A stretch of DNA of 64,000 nt from Bacillota bacterium. GTDB lineage: Bacteria > Bacillota > Clostridia > Peptostreptococcales > Anaerovoracaceae. Position numbers and translations under genes: made by a program. This document shows, piece after piece, positions 33,922 to 42,514 of this stretch (its first letter is position 1; each line of letters begins with the position of its first letter). Location of the stretch: contig JAHZHL010000003.1 in the NCBI GenBank assembly GCA_019420305.1, positions 124,001 through 188,000 of the forward strand. The letters are read 5' to 3'. The notes beneath the pieces are model-generated. The model saw only the letters and a list, made by a program, of their open reading frames with translations, did no database searches and had not been told where the DNA came from.

Positions 33922-34759
33922 AATCGGCCTTGATATCCGCAGGCGATTCCTCAACCAGCTGATCCAGCGACCGAAACGTATACCCCAGTTCCTCCCACTT
34001 TGTCAGCAGTTCATCCAGAATCTGCGCGTTTGTCCTGGAGGTACTGTGCAAAAGGACAATGGCTCCGGGATGGACTCTGGGGATCAGCTTTTTAAAGGCT
34101 TCTTCTCTGGTGGGCTGCTGACTTTCATACCAGTCCACATAGGCAAGGCTCCAGAAAATCGTATGGTAGCCCAGCTTCTTCGCCATCTCCAGATTTTTTT
34201 CACTGTATTTTCCCTGGGGCGGGCGATAGAACTTTTTCATTTCCTGCCCGGTTGTTTGCTGATACAATTTTTCCAGATCGCCCAATTCTTTTGAAAAAGT
34301 CTCCATCGTTGAAATCTGAGACATATCCGGATGATGGAAGGTGTGATTGCCTATGATATGCCCTTCCTTTACCATCCGCTTTACAAGCTCCGGACTGGTT
34401 TTCAGATAGTTTCCCACCAGAAAAAAAGCTGCCGGCGCCCGGTGCTTTTTCAGCGCATCGAGAATTTTCGCCGTGTTGCCGTTCTCATACCCCGCGTCAA
34501 AGGTCAGATACAGAACTTTTTCTTTTGTATCCTCCGCGTAGTAAGCCTCAAACTTTTTCAGATAATCCGCAGTCGCGTTGGCAACGGGAGGCTGCCCCGC
34601 CTGCTGAAAGCTCAGCCCCCAGTTTCCGTCCGCTGATGTTGAAACCGCGTTTTTATCCAGAATCTTCGAGGTAACTCCCAGCCCCGCGATTGCCACAGCC
34701 AGAACTGCCGCCAGAGAGGTAAGCCGCAGCAGTTTCTTTTTGCGAATCATAATAATCAT
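33920..34759 (-). CDS. PdaA-like polysaccharide deacetylase
   Basis: NodB-fold carbohydrate esterase resembling PdaA, which de-N-acetylates MurNAc for muramic-delta-lactam formation in spore cortex. The 279-residue protein has an N-terminal membrane anchor/signal (about 10-30) and motifs LTFDAGYENG, GNHTFHHPDM, RPPQGKYSE and VLLHS. The second position of the TFDD motif is Ala, as PdaA proteins also deviate there. It supports an endospore-forming host. The start lies directly after a terminator hairpin, with GGTGGTG as the only Shine-Dalgarno-like sequence. Confidence 0.88.
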   Translation of the reverse strand: MIIMIRKKKLLRLTSLAAVLAVAIAGLGVTSKILDKNAVSTSADGNWGLSFQQAGQPPVANATADYLKKFEAYYAEDTKEKVLYLTFDAGYENGNTAKILDALKKHRAPAAFFLVGNYLKTSPELVKRMVKEGHIIGNHTFHHPDMSQISTMETFSKELGDLEKLYQQTTGQEMKKFYRPPQGKYSEKNLEMAKKLGYHTIFWSLAYVDWYESQQPTREEAFKKLIPRVHPGAIVLLHSTSRTNAQILDELLTKWEELGYTFRSLDQLVEESPADIKAD

Positions 34760-34795
34760 AAAAAATCACCACCCAGTCCAGTATACTGAGTGGTG
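34760..34795 (-). terminator. Terminator of the carbonic anhydrase gene abutting the deacetylase start
   Basis: On the minus strand CACCACTCAGT pairs with ACTGGGTGGTG (11 bp, one G-U) around a 7-base loop, followed by ATTTTTT and then at once the deacetylase ATG. The 3' arm includes the deacetylase gene's only ribosome-binding-like sequence. Confidence 0.75.
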
Positions 34796-34844
34796 TCTGA
34801 AACTATACCCTGCCGCGGCAAAAGGGTACAGGCCATGATAAAGG

Positions 34845-35387
34845 TTATTCGACTTCCAGCAGTTCTCCGGTAGTGGAATCCATGACGAATCCTCCGATTT
34901 GAACATCCTCCGGAATCAGCGGATGGTGCTTCAAAAGCTCGACCGTTTCCTGAACAGAAGTGTTCACGTCGTCAAATCCGCTCAGCCACTTTTCAAAGTC
35001 AATGCCGCAGTAATGGATCATGTCGATAGCCTCCTGAGAAACGCCCCGCTGCTTCATACTCTCGATCATCGCCCGGCTGTCCATATGCTGAACGCCGCAG
35101 TCCGTATGTCCGATCACCAGGATCGTTTCCACTCCCAGTTCATAGACTGCGATGAGAAGACTTCTCACCACACTGCCAAAGGGATTGGAAATAACGCCGC
35201 CCGCGTTTTTTATCAGCTTCACATCGCCGTTTTTCAGCCCCAGAGCCGCGGGAAGCAGTTCAGTCAGCCGGGTATCCATACAGGTCAGAATGGCCAGCTT
35301 TTTATCCGGATATTTGCTGGTAATATAGGATTGATATTTTTCATCTTTTACAAAACTTTTATTAAATTCGCGTATTTCTTCAATCAT
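34845..35387 (-). CDS. Beta-class carbonic anhydrase
   Basis: Zinc enzyme interconverting CO2 and bicarbonate. The 180-residue protein has the CxDxR motif (CMDTRL), the AGG segment (KNAGGVISNP) and the HxxC motif (IGHTDCGVQH) supplying the zinc ligands. It is of the short beta clade common in Firmicutes. It starts 9 bp downstream of the glutamate-synthase-like gene. Confidence 0.93.
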   Translation of the reverse strand: MIEEIREFNKSFVKDEKYQSYITSKYPDKKLAILTCMDTRLTELLPAALGLKNGDVKLIKNAGGVISNPFGSVVRSLLIAVYELGVETILVIGHTDCGVQHMDSRAMIESMKQRGVSQEAIDMIHYCGIDFEKWLSGFDDVNTSVQETVELLKHHPLIPEDVQIGGFVMDSTTGELLEVE

Positions 35388-35396
35388 CGTCGTCTC

Positions 35397-36797
35397 CTAT
35401 GCATGTGGTATATTGGTAAATTCAGAAATCTCCCGGCTGATAGTACACAAGTCTTCCGTGCTCAGGTCATGGATCCGCTGGTGTCCGGTAATCCGGGCAA
35501 AGGTTTTCAGTTCCTCCCGGGAAACATTTAGGAAATTAGCCACTCTCTGCGCCGCAGCCTCTCCTTTGAATCTGTCGCGAAGCTTTGGATCCTGGGTGGC
35601 GATTCCCACCGGACAGTTTCCGGTTCCGCAGATACGGTACTGCTGACAGGCAGCCGCGATCAGCGCCGCGGAAGCAATTGCGATCGCGTCCGCCCCCATG
35701 GCGATGGCCTTCGCAAAATCAGAGGATACTCTTAATCCCCCGGTGACTACAAGATCAATCTCCGCTCCGGCTTCATCCAGGTACTTTCTGGCTCGATACA
35801 AAGCATAGATAGTGGGGACACTGGCGGCATCCCGCACCAACTTCGGGCTTGCGCCGGTAGCACCTCCCCTGCCGTCAATGGTAATAAAATCCGGATCCGC
35901 GAACACACAGAATTCCAGATCCCGTTCAATCCTGCCCGCGGCAATCTTGACGCCAATCGGGCGGCCTTCGGATTCTCTTCTCAGTTTATCCACCAATTCT
36001 TTCAAATCTTCTTTGCTCTGAATTTCATCAAAGCATGACGGACTGATGATATCCTGCCCCTGTGGCTTATTTCGAATTCTGGAAATTTCCGGCGTCACTT
36101 TATCTGCCGGGAGATGCCCTCCCATTCCGGGTTTTGTACCTTGTCCGATTTTAATTTCAATGGCATCCGCGCCTTTGAGGTTTTCCAGCGTTACGCTGTA
36201 TTTATTCGGCACATACTCAAAGATATATTTATACGCAGCCTCCATCTCTTCAGGAAGGACTCCTCCTTCACCGCTGCACATGGCGGTTTTCGCCATCGCG
36301 CTTCCCTGTGCCAGCGCAACTTTCGTTTCCCTTGACAGAGCGCCAAAGGACATATGAGAAATATACACCGGACTTTCCAGAACCATCGGCTTTTTCGCAT
36401 GTTTTCCGATTATGGTCGTCGTATCTACCTCTGCGTGTTCCGGGAGAGGCATCGGATTGAGCTGTGCGCCTAAAAGCAAAATGTCGTCCCAGTCCGGCAT
36501 TTCCATTCGTGTTCCCATAGCCTCAATAATCGGCTCCCCGCTCACAGCCATTTTGTGAATTTCTGCCATATATCGGCAGGATTCATCGGTTCGGGCATAT
36601 TCCGGATCATATTCCAGAGAATACGCTTCCGCGCTTCGTTCTTCTGCTTCAGACGCATCGCCGCCTTCGCGATCCGCAAGCTTTTCAAACACACTCCGCG
36701 GCTGCCCGCAGATCGGACATTCCGTTAAAGTGTCAATTTTCATTCCAGGTTCCTCGGTAAAAAGATACCCGCAAATGCCACACTTATATACTGCCAT
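35397..36797 (-). CDS. Rubredoxin-fused glutamate synthase-like FMN/[3Fe-4S] oxidoreductase
   Basis: A 466-residue protein with an N-terminal rubredoxin-type domain (Cys6-x2-Cys9 and Cys27-x2-Cys30), then a GltB-like FMN synthase barrel: SPVYISHMSFGALS, KIGQGTKPGMGGHLP, TIDGRGGATGASP, and the iron-sulfur motif CRICGTGNCP-type near residue 390 (QQYRICGTGNCPVGIAT). There is no glutaminase domain, as in archaeal-type or stand-alone GltB homologues. Rubredoxin may donate electrons. The physiological reaction is not certain to be glutamate synthesis. Confidence 0.88.
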   Translation of the reverse strand: MAVYKCGICGYLFTEEPGMKIDTLTECPICGQPRSVFEKLADREGGDASEAEERSAEAYSLEYDPEYARTDESCRYMAEIHKMAVSGEPIIEAMGTRMEMPDWDDILLLGAQLNPMPLPEHAEVDTTTIIGKHAKKPMVLESPVYISHMSFGALSRETKVALAQGSAMAKTAMCSGEGGVLPEEMEAAYKYIFEYVPNKYSVTLENLKGADAIEIKIGQGTKPGMGGHLPADKVTPEISRIRNKPQGQDIISPSCFDEIQSKEDLKELVDKLRRESEGRPIGVKIAAGRIERDLEFCVFADPDFITIDGRGGATGASPKLVRDAASVPTIYALYRARKYLDEAGAEIDLVVTGGLRVSSDFAKAIAMGADAIAIASAALIAAACQQYRICGTGNCPVGIATQDPKLRDRFKGEAAAQRVANFLNVSREELKTFARITGHQRIHDLSTEDLCTISREISEFTNIPHA

Positions 36798-36843
36798 CTC
36801 GCCTCTCCTCCTTTATTCATAATAATCCTGCTTTTTCCGCGCT

Positions 36844-37236
36844 TCAGCTGGCCGCCGTCTTCACACACTGCGGACACAGTCCCTCAAACAGAATACTGTG
36901 GCCTTCGATCTGAAACTCATGATCCCTCGCACCCATATCGTCCATTTCTTCCATATACGGCAGCCTCATATCAAAGACCTTTCCACATTCCCTGCACTTG
37001 AAATGATAGTGCTTTTCTAAATTAAAATCATACCGATCCGCTGAATTGGGGATCTGCACTTTGTGTATCTGCCCCAGCTTCGCCATCTGATTCAAATTGC
37101 GATAAACGGTAGCTTTACTAATTCTCGGATACTCCCGCACGACCTCTTCATAGACCATATCTGCGGTCGGATGATCGCGGAGCTTATTTACCGCTCTTAA
37201 AATAATATCTTTCTGCAGTGTATTTCTGGTCTGCAT
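36844..37236 (-). CDS. Fur-family metalloregulator, PerR-like
   Basis: A 130-residue Fur-family repressor: winged-helix DNA-binding half with ISKATVYRNLNQM, then a dimerisation half with metal ligands DFNLEKHYHFKC, a structural zinc site formed by CRECG and CPQC. The Asp-x5-His-x-His pattern resembles PerR, suggesting peroxide sensing through Fe-catalysed His oxidation, but Fur itself is not excluded. It is upstream of the rubredoxin-fused enzyme, consistent with oxidative-stress control. A candidate operator is at 37267. Confidence 0.88.
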   Translation of the reverse strand: MQTRNTLQKDIILRAVNKLRDHPTADMVYEEVVREYPRISKATVYRNLNQMAKLGQIHKVQIPNSADRYDFNLEKHYHFKCRECGKVFDMRLPYMEEMDDMGARDHEFQIEGHSILFEGLCPQCVKTAAS

Positions 37237-37266
37237 ACGATCACGCCCCTTATTGATATTTATTAT

Positions 37267-37281
37267 TATTAAAAATTATAT
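37267..37281 (-). promoter_or_regulatory. Candidate PerR/Fur-type operator
   Basis: The 15-base site ATATAATTTTTAATA on the minus strand matches 10 of 14 informative positions of the PerR box TTATAATnATTATAA, 31 bp upstream of the Fur-family gene. Because the region is AT-rich, chance similarity is possible. Confidence 0.35.
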
Positions 37282-37299
37282 TTCAAGAGCAGGTTCTTG

Positions 37300-37734
37300 T
37301 CAATAAGCTTTTTCCTCCGACTCGCGGGCTCCGTCTCCATAACACACAACCTGCTGTACCATATGTCCGATATTCCCTTCTCCCGCGAATTTTTCCAGAT
37401 CAAACAAATTCTCCTCTGTACTCAGCCAGTACAGAGGATGCGCCTCAGCCCTCAGCTCTTTTTGCCGCTCCAGAACCCCCACGTACACCTCTACGGTACA
37501 GTTCTGATTAAAATATGTGAAATCCATCATGTGGCGCAGACAGATTTCTTCTCTGGTGATTCCCGTTTCTTCTTCCAGTTCCCGATACGCCGCGTCAAAT
37601 CCGCCTTCCCCCAGCTCGATTTTTCCGCCCACCAGATTAAATTTTCCTTTATAAGGATCTTTTTTCCGTTTGCAAAAGAGCAGCTCTTTCCGCTGCTCAT
37701 CTTTATATACCATAATGCAATTATATCCCTGCAT
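37300..37734 (-). CDS. Nudix hydrolase, MutT-like
   Basis: A 144-residue Nudix protein with the box GGKIELGEGGFDAAYRELEEETGI and an N-terminal strand pattern typical of 8-oxo-dGTP or dinucleotide hydrolases. ATG 37734 lies six bases after AAGGAG. The substrate cannot be read from sequence. It stands just upstream of the Fur-family gene on the same strand. Confidence 0.85.
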   Translation of the reverse strand: MQGYNCIMVYKDEQRKELLFCKRKKDPYKGKFNLVGGKIELGEGGFDAAYRELEEETGITREEICLRHMMDFTYFNQNCTVEVYVGVLERQKELRAEAHPLYWLSTEENLFDLEKFAGEGNIGHMVQQVVCYGDGARESEEKAY

Positions 37735-37768
37735 CACATTCTCCTTACTTTGTCCATCCTGCCGCGTC

Positions 37769-38692
37769 TCATCCGTTTTCCCTGTATCTTACCATGTTCT
37801 GGCTGCCGCTTTTCCGCACTTCAATGCCTCCAATGCTGCGGATATACTTTTTAAACTGAGAGAATCCGTAATCCTGCACATTAAAATTGTCAAATTTCTG
37901 ATGAATCTCCTGCCCCAGCGCTCCCAGTTCCAAACCGTCTCTTCCCGCGGCTCGTACGGTTTCCCGAATAAACTCTTCCACATTCGTACCTTCCGCCAGC
38001 TTAACAGATACATAATTTCCCTTTTTCAGCAGGCGGATTTTCGGAAACTCTTCCAGCAGCTTAGACAGCAGGCTGTAGCCGTAGCTTCTGACGTCAAAAT
38101 CCGGATACAGCTTGAGCAGCCGGTTTCCCAGCTCCGCCAGTCCGGTCTCTCTTCCGTTGTTGGTATTCTCGGTGATGATTTTCACAATCGCGTCTTCAAT
38201 GGTAGATTTGTCAATATCCTTGACTCCCGCGTCTTCCTTGACTTCCTCTTTAACTTCATTCTCCCCTTCCAGCAGTTCCAGGCGGGTAAAAATATCACAG
38301 GCCTTGCGGAAAGCCATAGGCGTTTTGTTCTCTCCCATACCGATCACGGTCAGTCCCGATTCGCGGATTCTGCTGGCCAGCTTTGTAAAATCGCTGTCGC
38401 TGGAAACAATGCAGAACCCATCTACCGTATTGGTGTAGAGAATATCCATAGCGTCGATAATCAGCGCCGAGTCTGTAGCGTTTTTCCCGGTTGTATAACT
38501 AAACTGCTGGATCGGCGTAATCGAACTGGTAAGAAGCTCTTCCTTCCAGCTGGAATTCTGACGGTTCGTCCAGTCTCCGTAAATTCGTTTGTAGGTTACA
38601 TTTCCGTATTTAGACAGCTCGTCCAGAATCGGATCAATGTACTTGGCGGAAACATTATCCGCATCAATCAGTAACGCAAATCTCTTTTCCAA
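37769..38692 (-). CDS. NYN-domain nuclease-like protein with LOTUS (OST-HTH) domains
   Basis: The N-terminal ~150 residues form a NYN/PIN-like domain: LLIDADNVSAKY, DSALIIDAMD and SSDSDFTKLA give the conserved acidic residues expected of a metal-dependent RNase. The C-terminal part has two OST-HTH/LOTUS-like repeats, the last two ending in the similar DFDVRSYGYSLLSKLL and NFNVQDYGFSQFKKYI. This matches LabA/MARF1-like architecture, suggesting RNA binding and cleavage. TTG 38692 follows AGGAGAAGATT and is the best start; an upstream ATG lacks a signal. Confidence 0.87.
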   Translation of the reverse strand: MEKRFALLIDADNVSAKYIDPILDELSKYGNVTYKRIYGDWTNRQNSSWKEELLTSSITPIQQFSYTTGKNATDSALIIDAMDILYTNTVDGFCIVSSDSDFTKLASRIRESGLTVIGMGENKTPMAFRKACDIFTRLELLEGENEVKEEVKEDAGVKDIDKSTIEDAIVKIITENTNNGRETGLAELGNRLLKLYPDFDVRSYGYSLLSKLLEEFPKIRLLKKGNYVSVKLAEGTNVEEFIRETVRAAGRDGLELGALGQEIHQKFDNFNVQDYGFSQFKKYIRSIGGIEVRKSGSQNMVRYRENG

Positions 38693-38782
38693 AATCTTCT
38701 CCTGACTTTTTTCTTTGTTTCTTTTCGCGGGTAAACCGCATGATTTCAAGTAGTTTCATGGTATCACTTTTCCATGGTAAAG

Positions 38783-39499
38783 TCAATCAGAACCGTTTCC
38801 ATCCAGAATGTGCTGTCTGACCCGGAAGCTGTTTTCTGCAATTTCCACCACCGCGAGGGTCAGAGGAAGATGAAACCTCTTTTTCCCGCAGCTTCCCGGA
38901 TTCAGCCATAAAACGCCATCTTCTTCCCGGCAGCTGTATTTATGGGAGTGTCCGAAGACAACAATATCCGCGTCTTCCGGATTTTGAGGCAGATCATTTC
39001 GCTTGTGGGCCATTAAAAAGCGAAGGTCTTCGATTTCGACCCGCAGAGTCTTCTCAAGGGACTGAGCCCATGGTCCCGTATCGTTATTGCCCCGTACCGC
39101 GTATACCGGCGCGATGGATTCCAGTTTTTCCAGCACCTCCGGATTGTCAAAATCGCCGGCGTGCAGGATAGCGCCGCATTCCCGCAAAATACCGATCACC
39201 TCCGGCCGCAGGAGGCCGTGGGTATCGGAAAGAATTCCAATTTTCTGCAAAACAAGCCCCTCCTCTTCCATTTCTTCTTCCAGGGTCTCCAGTCCCGAAA
39301 TCCGGATAAAAAACATTCCGACCGCAAAGGTGAGAATCGGGACAAAAAGAAACATAGCCAGTGTCAGATCCATGCCGTGGATCACCACAAGGCGCAGAAG
39401 GTAAATAAGCAGCGCCAGCGAGGACGCGCAGACCAAAAGGCCCATCCCCATCGTGATTATAAAATACCAGTCCCGCTTCTTTCTGTCCCCTGTTCTCAC
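38783..39499 (-). CDS. Membrane-anchored YfcE/MJ0936-type phosphodiesterase
   Basis: A 238-residue protein combining two N-terminal transmembrane helices (about 12-35 and 43-65) with a cytoplasmic calcineurin-like phosphoesterase domain. Metal motifs are LSDTHG, HAGDFD, RGNND, and FGHSHK with the NPGS segment. Soluble YfcE/YsnB family members are phosphodiesterases; the membrane anchor is unusual. It starts with GTG overlapping the stop of the upstream gene by four bases (GTGA). Confidence 0.86.
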   Translation of the reverse strand: MRTGDRKKRDWYFIITMGMGLLVCASSLALLIYLLRLVVIHGMDLTLAMFLFVPILTFAVGMFFIRISGLETLEEEMEEEGLVLQKIGILSDTHGLLRPEVIGILRECGAILHAGDFDNPEVLEKLESIAPVYAVRGNNDTGPWAQSLEKTLRVEIEDLRFLMAHKRNDLPQNPEDADIVVFGHSHKYSCREEDGVLWLNPGSCGKKRFHLPLTLAVVEIAENSFRVRQHILDGNGSD

Positions 39500-39993
39500 G
39501 GAAGCCCCACCTTTCTTCTCTTGGCGCTGAGAGATTCCACCTTCAGCCGCAGCACCGCTGTACGAGGCACAACTTCACTGTGGAAATGATAGTTTCCCGT
39601 TCCCTCTTTTACCTGATACTGTTCCAGAATCGTATAAAGCGCCTCTGTTTTTTCTTCCTCCGGCACATAGTCCATAATGCCGGTTCCCATTACGCATTCA
39701 AATTCCATCGTACACTCGCAGGCCCCTACCTGAGGGCCGGTAACGATTTCATGGGCGTCCTCCATGACAAATCCCACTTTATGATTCCTCTTCAGCAGTT
39801 CATGTTTTCTTCCCGTTCCCGCCCCGTGAAAAAAGAGCCACAGGGTGCCGCTTTCTTCCCGCATTCCGAAATTCATGGGCACCACATAAGGATATTCATC
39901 CTCGCTGTGAAACCCTACGTGGCACACGCGGCACCGCTTCATGACCTCCAGGATCTCCTGAAAATCCGTTATTTCCCTGTCTTTTCTCCGCAT
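39496..39993 (-). CDS. Pyridoxamine 5'-phosphate oxidase-like flavin protein (NimA-like)
   Basis: A split-barrel flavin-binding protein of the PNPOx-like/NimA group, about 165 residues. The N-terminal segment ending in VCHVGFHSEDEYPYVVPMNFG and the later LWLFFHGAGTGRKHELL match family signatures. Such proteins bind FMN, haem or F420; nitroimidazole reduction is a known role for NimA but cannot be asserted. ATG 39993 follows GGAGGCAGGAAAGGA and overlaps the end of the upstream fusion gene. Confidence 0.85.
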   Translation of the reverse strand: MRRKDREITDFQEILEVMKRCRVCHVGFHSEDEYPYVVPMNFGMREESGTLWLFFHGAGTGRKHELLKRNHKVGFVMEDAHEIVTGPQVGACECTMEFECVMGTGIMDYVPEEEKTEALYTILEQYQVKEGTGNYHFHSEVVPRTAVLRLKVESLSAKRRKVGLP

Positions 39994-41060
39994 TCCTTTC
40001 CTGCCTCCCATAATTCCCCCGCGAATTGAACCGCGCGCTGCTTTTTCCCCTCATCCATGAATACCGTATGGTAGCCCAGATGGCGCTCCGCCAGCATACC
40101 GTGATATACAAGCTGAGAATGTTTGCAGTAGCGCCGGATGCCGGCTTCCCAAAGATCCGCTCCTTTTTCCGGCCGGTAGCCGCAGGTGGTGATCAGCGCC
40201 ACCCTTTTTCCCGCCCACAGGGATGGCCCCTTTTCCTCTCCATAGTATTTGTTCATGGCGTATACCAGCCGATCCAGCGCCGCTTTCATAGGCGCGGTGC
40301 AGTACCAGGAGTAAATGGGGGATGCCAGCACCAGCAGATCGCTTTCTAAAATTTCCGCGAAAAGCTCCCCCATATCATCCTCCTGACAGCAATAAACCCG
40401 CTCCCAGTCTTTCTGACAGACCCGGCAGGCAATGCACGGACGGATGTCCCTGTCATACAGCCAGATCAGGCTGCAGTCCGCGCCCCGCCGCTCTAATTCT
40501 TCCATAAAGGGCTCTGCCAGCGCGATGGTATTTCCTTCTTTTCTCGGACTTCCCATTAAAATGGTACATTTCATTACCTTTCTCCTTTGTTTTGCCATTC
40601 GGTAATTTGCTAGGCGGATTCCATTCCGCACAACCTCCTGCTCCCTTTCCACCCGGTATCCCCGCTTTTCAAAGAAGGACTTTGCGGTAATGGAAGCGCA
40701 GACGGTAAACCGCCCCCTGCCGCAAGCCCGCTCCAACGCGCTGCAGATGGCACCGGCAATGCCCTGTTTCTGACAGTCCCGGCGCACATAGAGCCGATCC
40801 AGATACCCGTTTTCATCCATATCTCCAAACCCGACGATCTCCGTTCCTATCTCCGCCACCAGCGTATAATGCGATAAAAACGACGCGTTCCACCCGTCCA
40901 GATCCCGCTGCTTCGGCGCCCAGACATCAAGCTGCTCTTTTGTGTAATCCGCGGCGTTTACAAAGTGGACGGTTTCATAGAACAGCTCCGCCAGTTTCCC
41001 GCAGTCCTCCGGCCGATACCTCCGCAGTTTCACAGGCGCGTCTGTTTCTGTCCGTACCAT
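39969..41060 (-). CDS. GNAT acetyltransferase fused to an NADPH-dependent FMN reductase/flavodoxin
   Basis: A 363-residue fusion. Residues 1-160 are a GNAT N-acetyltransferase with the acetyl-CoA loop VRRDCQKQGIAGAI and the FFEKRGY motif. Residues 163-363 are a flavodoxin-fold oxidoreductase starting MKCTILMGSPRKEGNT, with CIACRVCQK cysteines and ASPIYSWY. A strong internal ribosome-binding site (AAGGAGAAAGGTA) precedes the ATG at 40574, so a separate reductase may also be made. Substrates are unknown. Confidence 0.85.
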   Translation of the reverse strand: MVRTETDAPVKLRRYRPEDCGKLAELFYETVHFVNAADYTKEQLDVWAPKQRDLDGWNASFLSHYTLVAEIGTEIVGFGDMDENGYLDRLYVRRDCQKQGIAGAICSALERACGRGRFTVCASITAKSFFEKRGYRVEREQEVVRNGIRLANYRMAKQRRKVMKCTILMGSPRKEGNTIALAEPFMEELERRGADCSLIWLYDRDIRPCIACRVCQKDWERVYCCQEDDMGELFAEILESDLLVLASPIYSWYCTAPMKAALDRLVYAMNKYYGEEKGPSLWAGKRVALITTCGYRPEKGADLWEAGIRRYCKHSQLVYHGMLAERHLGYHTVFMDEGKKQRAVQFAGELWEAGKECGEKTGK

Positions 41061-41090
41061 TTCCCAATTCCTCCCTGCTTCAGTCTCCCG

Positions 41091-41963
41091 TTACGCGTGG
41101 GAAAGTTCCGGAAAACGAACCCGATCCACGCTTCTTATGGTTTCCCTCCCGGAACGGACAAAGAGAAAATCTTCCGTATCCAGATTCTCGATAACGCAGT
41201 CCTCCGGATCCTCGGGCGCGAAACCAAGCAGAATATCCTCCGTTCCGGCTTTCCCGGCAGCGCTGGCAGCGTCTTTCAGCGAAATTCCTGCCCTTCCGCC
41301 CAGAAACTCGATCAGATGCCGCTCCCCGTCTTCCTCCCCGATCACAAGGACAGCGTCAAGGTTCCTGCTGTAGTAGACGCAGTCTTTCAAAAACGAAGAA
41401 CAGTAAAACATGAGCAGTCCGAAATTATTGCGCATAGGAAGCCTGGAAAGGGGATTTCCTCTTTCATAGCAGTCCCTCAAACGTTCCAGATCTTCCGTTT
41501 TTTCCATATCCAGCTTCTGCAGAGGCACTCCCGCTCCCCGCGGCTGCTTCACGCGAAACTGGTATTCCTGCACCCTCTCAAATCCGAATTTAGGATAGAA
41601 GTCCAGCACCGTATCGTTGGCAAAGAGATAGATCAAATCGCTCCGGCGCTCCCAGTCCTGTAAAATACGTTCCAGCAGACTCCGGGCAATTCCCATCCCC
41701 CGCGCGTCTCTGGCCGTCATGACGGTACCAATCTGGATGAACCTGCGCGGTTTTCCATTCCAGATCGTATCCATAAGGTTTACGGAAGCGTTGGCGATCA
41801 CTCTGCCGCCTGTGCAGGCCACGTAAGGACGATACCGGTCCGTCCAGTATCCCGCCTGATGCCATGCCTCAAAAGAAAGGCCGAAGGTTTCTTCCGCCAG
41901 CGCGTTAAAACTGCTTCGCAGACGGGCATGATCCCGAATGCCGGTTTCTATCTGATACTTCAT
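41091..41963 (-). CDS. GNAT family N-acetyltransferase
   Basis: A 290-residue protein with an N-terminal GNAT domain: IQIGTVMTARDARGMGIARSLL gives strand 4 and the acetyl-CoA pyrophosphate loop, and YPKFGFERV the C-terminal motif. The remaining ~120 residues form a second, more divergent domain that might be a degenerate GNAT or sterol-carrier-like fold. Start ATG follows AGGAGTTTAAGAAT. Substrate unknown; 30 bp separates it from the fusion gene downstream. Confidence 0.85.
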   Translation of the reverse strand: MKYQIETGIRDHARLRSSFNALAEETFGLSFEAWHQAGYWTDRYRPYVACTGGRVIANASVNLMDTIWNGKPRRFIQIGTVMTARDARGMGIARSLLERILQDWERRSDLIYLFANDTVLDFYPKFGFERVQEYQFRVKQPRGAGVPLQKLDMEKTEDLERLRDCYERGNPLSRLPMRNNFGLLMFYCSSFLKDCVYYSRNLDAVLVIGEEDGERHLIEFLGGRAGISLKDAASAAGKAGTEDILLGFAPEDPEDCVIENLDTEDFLFVRSGRETIRSVDRVRFPELSHA

Positions 41964-42058
41964 ATTCTTAAACTCCTGCGTGCTTTTATACTCTCAGTTT
42001 ACCGTCTGTACAGCCAACTGTCAATATTGCGAAAAGACGGAAGCGGCGCAAACCGCTC

Positions 42059-42100
42059 TTGACCGTGTTTTGCTTATCCACTATAATATTACATATGTAA
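42059..42100 (+). promoter_or_regulatory. blaI promoter with BlaI operator
   Basis: TTGACC (42059-42064), 17-bp spacer, TATAAT (42082-42087), immediately followed by the palindrome TTACATATGTAA (42089-42100). The TACA...TGTA dyad is the core of BlaI/MecI operators and here covers the transcription start, so BlaI should repress its own gene. Confidence 0.85.
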
Positions 42101-42118
42101 GTTTAAGGAGGAAAAAAC

Positions 42119-42514
42119 ATGAATCGAGTTCCGCAGATTTCCCAAGCGGAGTACGAAGTTATGAAAGTAATCTGGAACAACGCGCCGATTTCGACTTCAC
42201 AGGTTGTAGAAAAGCTGTCAGACAGTAAATGGAGTCCCAAAACCATACAGACCATGCTGCTGCGGCTTGTAAAAAAGGGAGCGCTTGCCAATGAAAAACA
42301 GGGACGCTCTTTTGTATACACACCTCTTGTCGAAAAAGAAGAATATCGGCTCCAGGCAAGCCGCCGGTTTCTGGATCGGCTGTACGACGGCGCCCTGGGT
42401 TCCATGGTTCTGAATTTCATTCGTCAGGATCAGCTATCCGACGAGGAAATCCAGTCACTGCGCTCTATTCTGGACGAAATGGAAGATGAGAAAGGAGCGG
42501 ATGAAAATGACTGA
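42119..42514 (+). CDS. blaI: BlaI/MecI family repressor
   Basis: A 131-residue winged-helix repressor of beta-lactam resistance genes. The DNA-binding half starts ISQAEYEVMKVIW and contains the recognition-helix segment WSPKTIQTMLLRLVKKGAL; the C-terminal helices provide dimerisation and the protease-sensitive linker. It is inactivated by cleavage after BlaR1 senses beta-lactam. ATG follows AAGGAGG; its end overlaps the start of blaR1. Confidence 0.94.
   Translation: MNRVPQISQAEYEVMKVIWNNAPISTSQVVEKLSDSKWSPKTIQTMLLRLVKKGALANEKQGRSFVYTPLVEKEEYRLQASRRFLDRLYDGALGSMVLNFIRQDQLSDEEIQSLRSILDEMEDEKGADEND

Noticed and set aside
42000..42030. CTGTACAG near 42005 as a further BlaI operator
   Set aside because: It lacks the TTACA half-site pattern and lies outside the promoter; judged chance.
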